Shown here in pieces: positions 29,724 through 38,850 of a DNA stretch of 64,000 nucleotides (its first letter is position 1; the number at the start of each line of letters is the position of its first letter). Below the pieces are notes generated by a model. The model saw only the letters and a list, made by a program, of their open reading frames with translations. It was not told where the DNA came from and ran no database searches. A program made the position numbers and the translations under genes. The DNA is from Streptococcus porcinus (lineage in GTDB: Bacteria > Bacillota > Bacilli > Lactobacillales > Streptococcaceae), in the NCBI RefSeq assembly GCF_901542335.1, contig NZ_LR594036.1, forward strand, positions 992,001-1,056,000, written 5' to 3'.

Positions 29724-31262
29724 TTATACGGACATAACTAGTTGCCGAACATGTCCAACTTCCGATTCATTAACTACCATAAAAATGGTCGCACCACTTA
29801 TTAATACAGTGTCTCCTGAAACTACTTGAGATCGGCCATGATAAACTTGAGTTGTAATAAGAACATTGTCGGGCAATTTTAAATCTCTAACATAACGCCC
29901 TGCTATATGATCACTCACGGTAAGTTCAACCAAGGTAGGTTCAACCAAGTCATGTGGGGGCATGATTGGCATTTTTTCTAACATTGCTTCATAGATAGGA
30001 GCTCCTTTTAGGAGATCCATTAAGAAATATGCAACAAAGGTCACTACTGCAATAGCCATTAAAGGCTTTAAATCACCAACCATTTCTGTGACTAAAAGCA
30101 TACCAGTCAGCGGAGCTTTTGAGATAGCTGCAAAATAACCAGCCATACCAAGGACTATAAATAAAGGCAAAAATCCAGGTTCTAATAATCCGATTTTTTG
30201 GAAAAGGAGACCAAAAATTAAGCCTAAAAGAGCCCCTAAGGTCAAAATGGGAAGGAAGATGCCTCCTGGTAAACCACTTCCATAGGAAATCATGCTTCCA
30301 ATAAAGCGCAATATAAAAAATAAACAAACCATAAGTAATGTTGGTTGATTGATGGAAAGCCCTATGATCAATCCATTGCCACCACCAAGCAACTGGGGAA
30401 AATAATAGCCGATGGGGACAATAAATATAAGAGGAATTAACCCTTGATATTTTGGAGAAAGATGGAGAGCACTACATATTTGGTTGATATATTTTGGGAA
30501 AGCTAGGATAACAAACTCATAGACATATCCTAAAACTCCCAGGAAAGTTCCTAAGAGGATTAATAGCCAGTAATGATTCAAATCCAAAAAAGGCATCGCT
30601 TTTGGCATAGCAAGAATGGGTTCTAAACCAAAAATATGCAGTGAAATAAAATTGGCAACCAAGCTAGCAACTAAAGCAGTAATCCAAATTAAACGTGAAA
30701 AATGATGGTAAATTTCTTCTACCACAAAAAGCAAACCTGCAATAGGTGCATTGAAAGCTGCAGACAAACCCGCAGCTGCTCCGCTTGCAATGAGAACTCT
30801 TTTTTCTAAGCGACTGGATTTTAAAAATTTTGCCAATCCCTTTGCTGACATTGCTCCTAATTGAATTGAGGGACCCTCTCGTCCGAGCATAAATCCCATT
30901 GAAATAGCCAAAACTCCTGCTATGAACTTTTTCCAAAGGACAGGCCACCAAGCGGGTGCTAATAAACCTTTAAGTTCTCCTTCCACATGAGGTATCCCTG
31001 AGCCCTTGATATCTGGTTCAGAAGCAATAAATTGACTAATAACTACAAGTACTAGAACACTTATAGCAATGATTACTAGCACTAGACTTGGTTTATCATG
31101 CGACATCTGGTAAGTAGCTACCACTAAATGCGATAACTTCTCAATCAGAAGTCTAAATAAACTAACTATAACACCAGCAATACTACCAACTAAAATACCT
31201 CGCCAAACAAACGAAATAATTGATTCATTTGAAAAAGCGTATTCATTTTTATGATTTTCCAT
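29724..31262 (-). CDS. ClC family H+/Cl- exchange transporter with TrkA-C domain
   Basis: A 512-residue protein. The ClC channel/antiporter core shows the ion-pathway motifs GSGIPHVEGEL, GREGPSIQLG and GSGLPGGIFLP, with a glutamate in GREGP acting as the gate. The last about 75 residues form a TrkA-C (RCK_C) regulatory domain. Members exchange chloride or fluoride for protons and help acid resistance. GAAAGTGAGGAC precedes the ATG. It is transcribed toward the AraC gene. Confidence 0.92.
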   Translation of the reverse strand: MENHKNEYAFSNESIISFVWRGILVGSIAGVIVSLFRLLIEKLSHLVVATYQMSHDKPSLVLVIIAISVLVLVVISQFIASEPDIKGSGIPHVEGELKGLLAPAWWPVLWKKFIAGVLAISMGFMLGREGPSIQLGAMSAKGLAKFLKSSRLEKRVLIASGAAAGLSAAFNAPIAGLLFVVEEIYHHFSRLIWITALVASLVANFISLHIFGLEPILAMPKAMPFLDLNHYWLLILLGTFLGVLGYVYEFVILAFPKYINQICSALHLSPKYQGLIPLIFIVPIGYYFPQLLGGGNGLIIGLSINQPTLLMVCLFFILRFIGSMISYGSGLPGGIFLPILTLGALLGLIFGLLFQKIGLLEPGFLPLFIVLGMAGYFAAISKAPLTGMLLVTEMVGDLKPLMAIAVVTFVAYFLMDLLKGAPIYEAMLEKMPIMPPHDLVEPTLVELTVSDHIAGRYVRDLKLPDNVLITTQVYHGRSQVVSGDTVLISGATIFMVVNESEVGHVRQLVMSV

Positions 31263-31340
31263 AAGTCCTCACTTTCTATAAACACTAAACATTTAACATT
31301 GTATCAAAGTAAGCTAAAAGAATCTAGTTACTACTAAGAC

Positions 31341-31385
31341 AAAAAAACTCCAAAAAAGAGAAATGATATTAACATTTCCCTTTTT
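31341..31385 (-). terminator. Terminator of the cell-envelope proteinase gene
   Basis: Minus strand: AAAAAGGGAAATG paired with CATTTCTCTTTTT (13 bp, one G-U), followed by TTTTTTGGAGTTTTTTT, 17 bases after the stop. Confidence 0.85.
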
Positions 31386-31401
31386 ATTTTATTGAGATTT
31401 A

Positions 31402-34400
31402 CTAGTTTTCTTTATTAAATTCTTTTCTTTTTCGACTTGACTTAAAGTAAAAGAGACTAAAGAAAATTGCAAGAATATACCACACTTTTGAATCCTTTTC
31501 ACCTGTTACAGGAAGAGTCTTCTCTCTTGTTCCTAACGTACCTGTTCCAGTAATACTTTCCATATTCCGACTTACGTTTTCTGTCTTATAGCTATTAAAT
31601 AAAGCCCTTGCATAGGTCTTTACATTTTTATTATTTCTTTCAAATGAAAACTGCACATTTACAGGCAAAGTGTTAGTAGCTTTTTGTTCTGACTGGACTG
31701 GGGTTTCCCAATTTAATGTAAATTGTCCTATTGCCTGTCCTTTTTGTAATTGAATAAGTGCCTGTCCTTTTGTTGGTAGCTGTGGTTCAATTGACACATT
31801 TAGAACTTGAATGCTGTAGTCTGGTAATACTACCGACAAGGCATATATTAACTCTTCAGCATTTGTAATTCCCTTACCATTAAAGTTAGCTAATTGGGAA
31901 GGCTTCATCAAATCCTCTTTTTTAATAGGTTTTTTTTGATTTTCTCGTAGTAGGCCTTCCTTTTTTTCTTTTCTCTTTAATAGATGCTCAGCTAAGCCAT
32001 CGTTTAAAGCATTAGAATCAACCTTAACCTTAAACAAATAAGAAGTGTTGTTGTTAACATAGTCAGAAATAACTACTTTGACATAATCTCCATCTTCGAT
32101 AGCTTTCTCATAGTACCATTCAGATTCATTCTGGTGGAAATAGTCATCATATTCTCCATCTTTTATACGACTGTCAACCATATCACCATTCACAAATAGT
32201 TTCCATCCGTCTTGAGCATCCTTAATTTTACCGGCTAAACGCAAGACATTGTTTGGGATAGTAATTTCTCCCAATAGCTGATCTTCTCTATCTTCTGAAC
32301 TTAATCCCTCTTTATGGAAATAATGGATATTTGTATTGTGGAAAGTCAGTTCTGGAGTCCGCGTATCAAGCTTGATGGCATAGCCTTTATTAGAAATCAG
32401 TTCATTGTTATAGTAGGCTTTGACATTCAAGGTATTTGAACCTTGAAAAATTGGAACCTTTATTTCCTTAAAATGACTATCTTTATAATCCGACTCTTGG
32501 TAGTCGTATCTTTTTTGCCAACTTGGAGCAAAAAGACTCTGTTTTTGCTTAGCATTATATAAAGCGTTTGTATTAGTTAGAAAAAGATGTTGTCCTTTTT
32601 GCAAATGAATATAATATGTCCTAAAGGCGTTTCCGTTTTCATCAAATTCAATATCAACATCATTAGAGGCTGTTGCTTCTGTGTAAGCTGATGTTAATTT
32701 CCCATCATGGAAATCTGTTCCATGGGTGAACTCTTTAGGGTTACTATCACTTGTTTCCCACTCCTGATTATCATCTTCCCATTCAGTATCATTATCTGGT
32801 TCAATGTCATGTCCTGGTTGAGGAATAAGTTTTTTCTTGGGTTTAAGAACACTCGAATCAGTAAGTAAGGATTTTTTAGAAAGTCTTTTTGACTCTTTCT
32901 CTTTGAGATTACCTTTTAACAAAAGTTCTTGCAGGTCATATTCAACTCTATTTTCACCAAAATCTTCAATAATTAGGCTATAGCCTGAGTAAGTGTCACC
33001 ACTGTTTTTAGGCACACGATAATAACCATCAGCACCTGCTTTAAGTTCTTTCGTTACTTTATCTTCCATAACAATAGTAACATCTTTTAGGTGCTTATCT
33101 GTGATAGCAAGAAGAACTTCTTTATCGGTATTATGGACAAGTCTAACCTTTGGTTTAGTGTTATCAACGGTGAAGGGAATATAAGTTTCTTGCCAAGGCC
33201 TATTTTCATCTAATCGTGCCTTAATTTTGATAAAGTATGATCCTTCAGCGATAGGCTGGTCATCATTTGTTTTTGGATTATAAAGGCTACCGTCCCATTC
33301 AAGATCGGGATCGTAATCTCCAAACATTGGTTGGTAACGGTCTGGATATTCTTGATAAGCACTTTCCATAAATTTAGGATAATAGTGGCCCACTTTCAGA
33401 ACTTTCAACGTTTTTGCTAGTTGAGGATCAGCTGAATCTGTTATTTCGACCTGAAAATCCTTAGCATGTCGCATAAAGATTAGTCGAAGTTTCATCAGCG
33501 CATGACTATCAATACCACCAAGTGATTGCATAACATAATGACGCGGATCTGCCTCTAGGTTATTGTGATCTTCTTTCCATTTATTATAGTCAACACCCCA
33601 AGGAACATAATCGAAAATTTCAAGCCCTATAGGATAAGCTTTAACGATACCTGTCATTTTTGTTTTGCTACCGTCTTGCCATGCAACTGGATCAACTATC
33701 TTTTCACGATTCCAATCTCCATAGAAGCCAAAATAAGGTATACTCAAGTCAGCCTGCTCTTTGTTAAGCGACTTAAAGCGAACAAACCCTTCTATAAATT
33801 CGTCCATTTTTACTTTTCCAACTTTCAGAGTCATAGGAATAGTCATCTGGCTATTTGGTGCAATTCTCACATATCTCGGAGCAATAAGACTAGCTTCTTC
33901 AATTTGGCGAGAATGAACTGTTTTGATAGGCAGTTTTTTTTCAAGATTTTGCCTCTTATTGTCATAAGTTACTTTTCCTAAGATGGGACTTGCTTCAAGT
34001 TTGAAGAATTGTTCTTTATCAGATAGATTGTGTAAAACAAGGGAAAACGTTTTTTCCTTTTCAGTGAAATCCTTAAGACTGATAGCACCTTTTAAGTTTT
34101 CATCTGAAAGAAATACCTTAGTCTTCAATGCTTTTAAGAGATTGACTGCTCCTGCTCCTTGACGCCTTGGAGAGTATGGTAAGAGTGGTTTACCATTTGG
34201 TACTGTATGATCAATCAAAATATCAGCAGTGTTTTGTAGCAATAGTTTATTAAGTTGAATGAGCGAAATTTTAGCAAAGTTCTGGTTCCATTTGGTTTGG
34301 AATTGTTTTGTGATAGGCAATAACATGGCACTAGCACCTGCAACGTGTGGTGCAGCCATTGATGTCCCGCTGTCGTTATAATAACTATTCTCATTACCTG

Positions 34401-35913
34401 ATGAAAAGACATTTTCACCGGGAGCGACTAAATCCGGTTTTAATTCAAGATCAGGTCTTGGTCCCCAGGTACTAAAACCTGAAATTCCTTTATGTTCAAA
34501 AACCTTGGTTAGCTTTGGATCTCTCTCGATGGTAAGACGATGAAGCTTCTGAGATTGATTTTTAAGGTAATGACGGAGCTTCTCCCCGTCATTTGCTGAA
34601 ACACTAATTGCCCAAGTTGCTTGAAATAAACCTTTTGAATCACCAAGTAAGGTACTTCGTATTTCAGGGATGTTTTTGTAATTACCATATGTGGTGGCAG
34701 TCGCAGCGTTAACTAAGATGATACCTTTGGGTTTTTCTCCCATGATTGTTACTAGTTGTTGGTAGACTTGTTCACTTTTTCGATTAACTAGGACAATTTT
34801 TCCACTAATATTCGAAATACTTTTTTCCTGCTCCAAGTCAATAATATTATTATCAAAACTAATCTGATTTTTATCTTTTTGCTCAAATAAGAAATAATTG
34901 TGCCAATTAATATTCTCATAAGCTAAGTCTAAGTCTTCAATTTTGAGATGTGGTAAACGCATGTGGGTGTCATAATAGGAACCTACACCTAAAACTGAGT
35001 CATTTGATGATACTGATAAAAGTGTTGAATTATCTTGAAGTGAGAATTTTTCGTCTACTAAGGTATCATAGGAATTTGTCATTGAAGAGGTTCCATAGTT
35101 TCCCATGGCCGCCGCAATAATAACGTCTTCTTTCTTTGCTCGCTCCAAAACTTTAGCCCAGATATCGTCATTTCGACCTGTCCCTATCTCACCTATGCTC
35201 AAACTTATAATATCTGCTTTTCGGTTCATCGCATCTTCCATCGCAAAAAATTGACTGGACCCCTGATAACCTTCACTATTATCTTTACTCCAAGTACGGT
35301 AGGCCAAAAGTTGTGCATTCTTAGCCATTCCTTTGAAACCGTTTTTAGTGTTACCGACCAAAACACCTGCAATGTGCATCCCATGTTCTGTCTGATCATC
35401 TTTAATACTAGTATCCCCACTCATAGTATCAAAGACATAAGGAACTTTTCTGCTAGCCCCAGAAGCAACTGTTTTTTCTTTTAAGTCACGATCGCTAATA
35501 TCATTATCTAAACTCAGCGTTTCATGAGTAAGATCAATTCCGGAGTCAATAGAAGCAATCAGAACACCCCTACCATCTAATTTAGTATCTCCCTCAGCCT
35601 TTACTTCTTGGTTGTGAATAGTATCAGCTTGATCAAGTAATGGCATACTCGGAGTGGTATCAAAAGAACTGTTTTTTGTTTCTATGCTAGTTCCACTGTC
35701 TTCTTTGTAGTTCAGTTCAACTTCCTTAGTATTAATCGCTTCTGCTCTACTCGCGCTACCAGCTTGTATATTATTAGCAGAAGCATTATTGTCAGTCTCA
35801 TGACTATCTGCAGATACGTTTGAAGAATTAGTTGCCAAGCCAGCAAACAGTAAAAGTATACTAGAATTTAGGAGAATCCTAGTTTGTGTTGCATAAATAG
35901 ATTTTTTTGTCAC
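31402..35913 (-). CDS. Cell-wall-anchored subtilisin-like proteinase (S8, lactocepin/CspA-like)
   Basis: A secreted serine protease of about 1503 residues from the GTG at 35913, which has AAGGGGG upstream; the frame is open 35 codons further but without ribosome site. Order: signal peptide (hydrophobic core ILLNSSILLLFAGLA), S8 domain with Asp123 (IASIDSGID), His177 (EHGMHIAG), Asn272 and Ser518 (SGTSMAAPHVAG), an inserted PA-like region (about 330-470), Fn3-like domains, an acidic stretch (EPDNDTEWEDDNQEWE), and a C-terminal sortase signal LPVTGE with hydrophobic tail and KSSRKRKE. It belongs to the streptococcal envelope proteinases (CspA, PrtS, C5a peptidase, SpyCEP), which cut host proteins or chemokines. 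It is not closely like SpyCEP as I recall it. Host substrate unknown. Confidence 0.9.
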   Translation of the reverse strand: MTKKSIYATQTRILLNSSILLLFAGLATNSSNVSADSHETDNNASANNIQAGSASRAEAINTKEVELNYKEDSGTSIETKNSSFDTTPSMPLLDQADTIHNQEVKAEGDTKLDGRGVLIASIDSGIDLTHETLSLDNDISDRDLKEKTVASGASRKVPYVFDTMSGDTSIKDDQTEHGMHIAGVLVGNTKNGFKGMAKNAQLLAYRTWSKDNSEGYQGSSQFFAMEDAMNRKADIISLSIGEIGTGRNDDIWAKVLERAKKEDVIIAAAMGNYGTSSMTNSYDTLVDEKFSLQDNSTLLSVSSNDSVLGVGSYYDTHMRLPHLKIEDLDLAYENINWHNYFLFEQKDKNQISFDNNIIDLEQEKSISNISGKIVLVNRKSEQVYQQLVTIMGEKPKGIILVNAATATTYGNYKNIPEIRSTLLGDSKGLFQATWAISVSANDGEKLRHYLKNQSQKLHRLTIERDPKLTKVFEHKGISGFSTWGPRPDLELKPDLVAPGENVFSSGNENSYYNDSGTSMAAPHVAGASAMLLPITKQFQTKWNQNFAKISLIQLNKLLLQNTADILIDHTVPNGKPLLPYSPRRQGAGAVNLLKALKTKVFLSDENLKGAISLKDFTEKEKTFSLVLHNLSDKEQFFKLEASPILGKVTYDNKRQNLEKKLPIKTVHSRQIEEASLIAPRYVRIAPNSQMTIPMTLKVGKVKMDEFIEGFVRFKSLNKEQADLSIPYFGFYGDWNREKIVDPVAWQDGSKTKMTGIVKAYPIGLEIFDYVPWGVDYNKWKEDHNNLEADPRHYVMQSLGGIDSHALMKLRLIFMRHAKDFQVEITDSADPQLAKTLKVLKVGHYYPKFMESAYQEYPDRYQPMFGDYDPDLEWDGSLYNPKTNDDQPIAEGSYFIKIKARLDENRPWQETYIPFTVDNTKPKVRLVHNTDKEVLLAITDKHLKDVTIVMEDKVTKELKAGADGYYRVPKNSGDTYSGYSLIIEDFGENRVEYDLQELLLKGNLKEKESKRLSKKSLLTDSSVLKPKKKLIPQPGHDIEPDNDTEWEDDNQEWETSDSNPKEFTHGTDFHDGKLTSAYTEATASNDVDIEFDENGNAFRTYYIHLQKGQHLFLTNTNALYNAKQKQSLFAPSWQKRYDYQESDYKDSHFKEIKVPIFQGSNTLNVKAYYNNELISNKGYAIKLDTRTPELTFHNTNIHYFHKEGLSSEDREDQLLGEITIPNNVLRLAGKIKDAQDGWKLFVNGDMVDSRIKDGEYDDYFHQNESEWYYEKAIEDGDYVKVVISDYVNNNTSYLFKVKVDSNALNDGLAEHLLKRKEKKEGLLRENQKKPIKKEDLMKPSQLANFNGKGITNAEELIYALSVVLPDYSIQVLNVSIEPQLPTKGQALIQLQKGQAIGQFTLNWETPVQSEQKATNTLPVNVQFSFERNNKNVKTYARALFNSYKTENVSRNMESITGTGTLGTREKTLPVTGEKDSKVWYILAIFFSLFYFKSSRKRKEFNKEN

Positions 35914-35977
35914 CGTAACCCCCTTGTTTTCTAAAAATCGCTTTGGTAAAATACAATTAAATTTAGTTGACTTTAAT

Positions 35978-36003
35978 ATTAAATTAAGCATGCTTAATTT
36001 AAT
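35978..36003. promoter_or_regulatory. 26-bp perfect palindrome at the proteinase transcription start
   Basis: A perfect inverted repeat with half-site ATTAAATTAAGC and centre AT, overlapping the last bases of the -10 element and the expected +1 site. With no loop it is more like a dimer-binding operator than a hairpin. No recognised regulator site matches. Confidence 0.65.
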
Positions 36004-36029
36004 TATACATTTTATCATTTTATTTTCAA
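36002..36029 (-). promoter_or_regulatory. Promoter of the cell-envelope proteinase gene
   Basis: Minus strand: TTGAAA (36024-36029), a 16-base spacer and consensus TATAAT (36002-36007). Gives a leader of about 80-85 bases. Confidence 0.75.
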
Positions 36030-36101
36030 GATAATTTTAAGTAAAACACATAAAAAAGTAGTAAGTGACATCAATAGGTTTGGTTTTTCAAAAAGTGAGA
36101 G

Positions 36102-36141
36102 AAAAAAACTAGTGCTTAAAGAAGTTTCTTTAAACACTAGT
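36102..36141 (-). terminator. Terminator of the maeP-maeE operon
   Basis: Minus strand: ACTAGTGTTTAAAG paired with CTTTAAGCACTAGT (14 bp, one G-U), then seven T residues; 38 bases after the maeE stop. Confidence 0.9.
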
Positions 36142-36179
36142 ATGTTTAGGAGGAAATATTAAGTGAGCTAAATGGAGAC

Positions 36180-37340
36180 TTAATCTGCTGCTTGGCGAAC
36201 ACTTTTTGCGACAATTTCTGCCACACCTTCTTGAAAGGCATCAGGGATAATATGGGTTGGTGATAATTCTTTATCTGGTATTAAGCTTGCTATCCCTTTT
36301 GCTGCTGCTATTTGCATCTCAACAGTGATTGTCTTAGCACGCGCATCTAAAGCTCCGCGGAAGATTCCTGGAAAGGCTAAAACATTATTAATTTGGTTTG
36401 GAAAATCACTTCTTCCAGTTCCAACAATATAGGCTCCAGCTTCAATAGCTTGATCGGGATAAATTTCAGGAATAGGATTAGCCATGGCAAAAATAACAGG
36501 TTTTTCAGCCATTTTAGCAATCCACTCTGCTTTTAAAACACCAGGAGCTGAGACACCGACAAATATATCAGCCCCTTCTAGAGCATCTTCTAAGGTACCA
36601 GATTGAAATGCTCGGTTAGTAAGCTTGGCAATTTCCAAATGGTGTGGTGCCAGTTTATGACCATCCTTTTCATTAATGATTCCGAATTTATCAACAATTG
36701 TGACCTGCTTGGCCCCAGCAGCTAATAATTTTCGCGTAATAGATAGACCCGCAGAGCCTCCACCATTAACAACAACTTTGACGTCTTCAAGAGCTTTACC
36801 AATTAATTTAAGGGAATTGAAAATCGCTGCTAATACCACAATTGCAGTACCGTGTTGATCATCATGGAATACAGGAATATCACATTCTTCAATAAGGCGT
36901 TGTTCAATTTCAAAGCACCTAGGAGCTGAAATATCCTCCAGATTGATGCCTCCAAAGGTTGGAGAAAGTGCTTTTACTATGCTAATAATTTCTTCAGTGT
37001 CATTTGTATCAAGCACGATCGGAACAGCATCAACACCAGCAAATGCTTTAAAGAGCGCTGCCTTACCTTCCATAACGGGCATAGCAGCTAATGCCCCTAT
37101 ATCTCCTAAGCCAAGTACCGCTGAACCGTCACTAACTACCGCAACCGTATTCTTTTTACTTGTTAATTCGTAACCTAGCTCTTTATCTTTAGCAATTGCT
37201 GTCGAAACACTTGCAACCCCTGGTGTATAAGCAATACTCAAATCATGTTTATTTTCAATAGCTACTTTAGGGATGACTTCTAACTTACCACCAAAGTTTT
37301 TCGCTTGCTCTAATGCTAATTGTCCAAAATCTTTTGTCAT
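36180..37340 (-). CDS. maeE: Malic enzyme (malate oxidoreductase, NAD type)
   Basis: Oxidatively decarboxylates malate to pyruvate with NAD, letting the cell grow on malate. The 386-residue short-form enzyme has SIAYTPGVASVS (catalytic Tyr), the metal-binding FHDDQHGTA and the Rossmann motif VVVNGGGSAGLS. AGAGGT precedes the ATG. It follows maeP by 13 bases; the pair faces away from maeK-maeR, the arrangement known in S. pyogenes and Lactobacillus casei, where MaeKR switches it on. Confidence 0.96.
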   Translation of the reverse strand: MTKDFGQLALEQAKNFGGKLEVIPKVAIENKHDLSIAYTPGVASVSTAIAKDKELGYELTSKKNTVAVVSDGSAVLGLGDIGALAAMPVMEGKAALFKAFAGVDAVPIVLDTNDTEEIISIVKALSPTFGGINLEDISAPRCFEIEQRLIEECDIPVFHDDQHGTAIVVLAAIFNSLKLIGKALEDVKVVVNGGGSAGLSITRKLLAAGAKQVTIVDKFGIINEKDGHKLAPHHLEIAKLTNRAFQSGTLEDALEGADIFVGVSAPGVLKAEWIAKMAEKPVIFAMANPIPEIYPDQAIEAGAYIVGTGRSDFPNQINNVLAFPGIFRGALDARAKTITVEMQIAAAKGIASLIPDKELSPTHIIPDAFQEGVAEIVAKSVRQAAD

Positions 37341-37353
37341 TTTTTACCTCTTT

Positions 37354-38688
37354 CTATTTGAAAATTATTCTTAAAATTGCTGTCATTGTAATAACCGTAA
37401 TGGCACCACCCAAGCGTGTTGCAACTTGTGCGAATGGCATTAAGTTCATTCTATCAGCAGTGCTTAAGATAGCAACATCTCCTGTTCCTCCCATACCACT
37501 TTGACAAGCTGAAATAATACCTGCCTCTACAGGATTCATATTTAAAAAACGAGAAACAAAGAAACCTACAGAAATGACAGTGAAAACAACACTAATAACA
37601 ATGACAAAATATTGCCAACTTAGGGTTGCTACTACATCTTTAAGAGGAATATAAAGCAGCCCAAGCCCCGCCATTAAGGGAAAAGTAAAGTTACTAGAAA
37701 TAAATTTATAAAGTTGCTTAGCTCCATTCTGCGTTTCTTGTGGGATAACATTTAAATATTTCAAGAAGGCCGCTAGTAGAATCATCAATACTGGTCCTGG
37801 GAAACCTGTTAAATACTGTAATAAACCACCCGCTATGAAAAGAGAACATGCTGTAAGGACGCCCCCACCCATGAGTTTAACATCTAAAGCCCCGGAATTG
37901 TCTTTTAGGGCATCAGCCATATCTTCACCATGACCAACCTTCACCAATTGCCCTTTTCCGGAATATTGCGGATATTTTTCGCCAAAACGAGATAGTAAGG
38001 CTGTACACATAATAGCAAAAAAGTTACCGATAATTGTTGCTGGGATAAGTTGAGCTACTAATTGTTCACTTCCTACGCCCGTAATCGCACTGTAGCCTAA
38101 TGACAAAGGTAAAATACCTTCACCAATACCACCTGCTAAGACAGGTGTAACAATATAAAATAATGCATGCTGCCACTCTAATCCTAAAATAACACCAACT
38201 AAGGTCCCCACTGCCATCGCACATACCATTCCAAGAAGCATCGGAATAATCATACGAAATAGTCCTTGAATTAATATTTTTCGATTCATCCCTAAAATAC
38301 TACCACAGACAAGGCAGGCAATATAGAAATATAGGAAATTGGCATCTTTCATTAGAACTTTGGTAGCTCCTAAAATATTCGGGTTTAAAAGGTTGAAAAA
38401 TACCAATATCGAAGGAATGAGCAACGATAATATCGCCGGACCGCCAAAATTTTTTAATCCAGGAATATTAGCCCCAATGGTGCCTAACAACCACCCCATT
38501 GTCAAAATGACTGCAAAACCTCCCAACATATTAACTGGCAACTGTTGAAGACATGCTGTAAAAAGAATTAAAGTTGCAAAAACTAGGTAAACTGGTAATG
38601 GAACTGAGCCTACTTTAAAGGCTAACCATTTCTTCTGATTGTGTTCTGATGCTTTATCTACGGCATCATTTTCATGATTTATCCCCAT
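37354..38688 (-). CDS. maeP: Malate permease (2-hydroxycarboxylate transporter family)
   Basis: A 444-residue membrane protein of the 2HCT family (CitS/MleP/CitP), which imports malate. It has about 11 hydrophobic segments and the two conserved glycine-rich loops GGIGEGILPLSLGYS and SACQSGMGGTGDVAIL, the GGxG signatures of the family. GGGAGG precedes the ATG. First gene of maeP-maeE, divergent from maeK. Confidence 0.95.
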   Translation of the reverse strand: MGINHENDAVDKASEHNQKKWLAFKVGSVPLPVYLVFATLILFTACLQQLPVNMLGGFAVILTMGWLLGTIGANIPGLKNFGGPAILSLLIPSILVFFNLLNPNILGATKVLMKDANFLYFYIACLVCGSILGMNRKILIQGLFRMIIPMLLGMVCAMAVGTLVGVILGLEWQHALFYIVTPVLAGGIGEGILPLSLGYSAITGVGSEQLVAQLIPATIIGNFFAIMCTALLSRFGEKYPQYSGKGQLVKVGHGEDMADALKDNSGALDVKLMGGGVLTACSLFIAGGLLQYLTGFPGPVLMILLAAFLKYLNVIPQETQNGAKQLYKFISSNFTFPLMAGLGLLYIPLKDVVATLSWQYFVIVISVVFTVISVGFFVSRFLNMNPVEAGIISACQSGMGGTGDVAILSTADRMNLMPFAQVATRLGGAITVITMTAILRIIFK

Positions 38689-38748
38689 GAAACTACCTCC
38701 CTTTATTAGTTAATTTTAGTATAAGAGATATCAAACTTAAGCGGAAGT

Positions 38749-38792
38749 TTATTTAAGTTCTTTAACTATCTAAAATAATTCAATTTATTTAA
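38749..38792. promoter_or_regulatory. Two TTATTTAA boxes, candidate MaeR binding sites
   Basis: In the 162-base maeP-maeK intergenic region, TTATTTAA occurs at 38749-38756 and 38785-38792, 36 bases apart in the same orientation. From memory, L. casei MaeR binds direct repeats of TTATT(A/T)AA between its mae genes, so this fits, but I could not check it. Confidence 0.55.
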
Positions 38793-38850
38793 TTAATTTA
38801 AACTAGGTCTAAAACTTCTCCTATGATATACTCAATTAATAGGAGGATTT

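Noticed and set aside
33565..33981. 138-codon plus-strand frame inside the envelope proteinase gene
   Set aside because: Its composition follows from the reverse complement of the proteinase; no start signal or recognisable motif.
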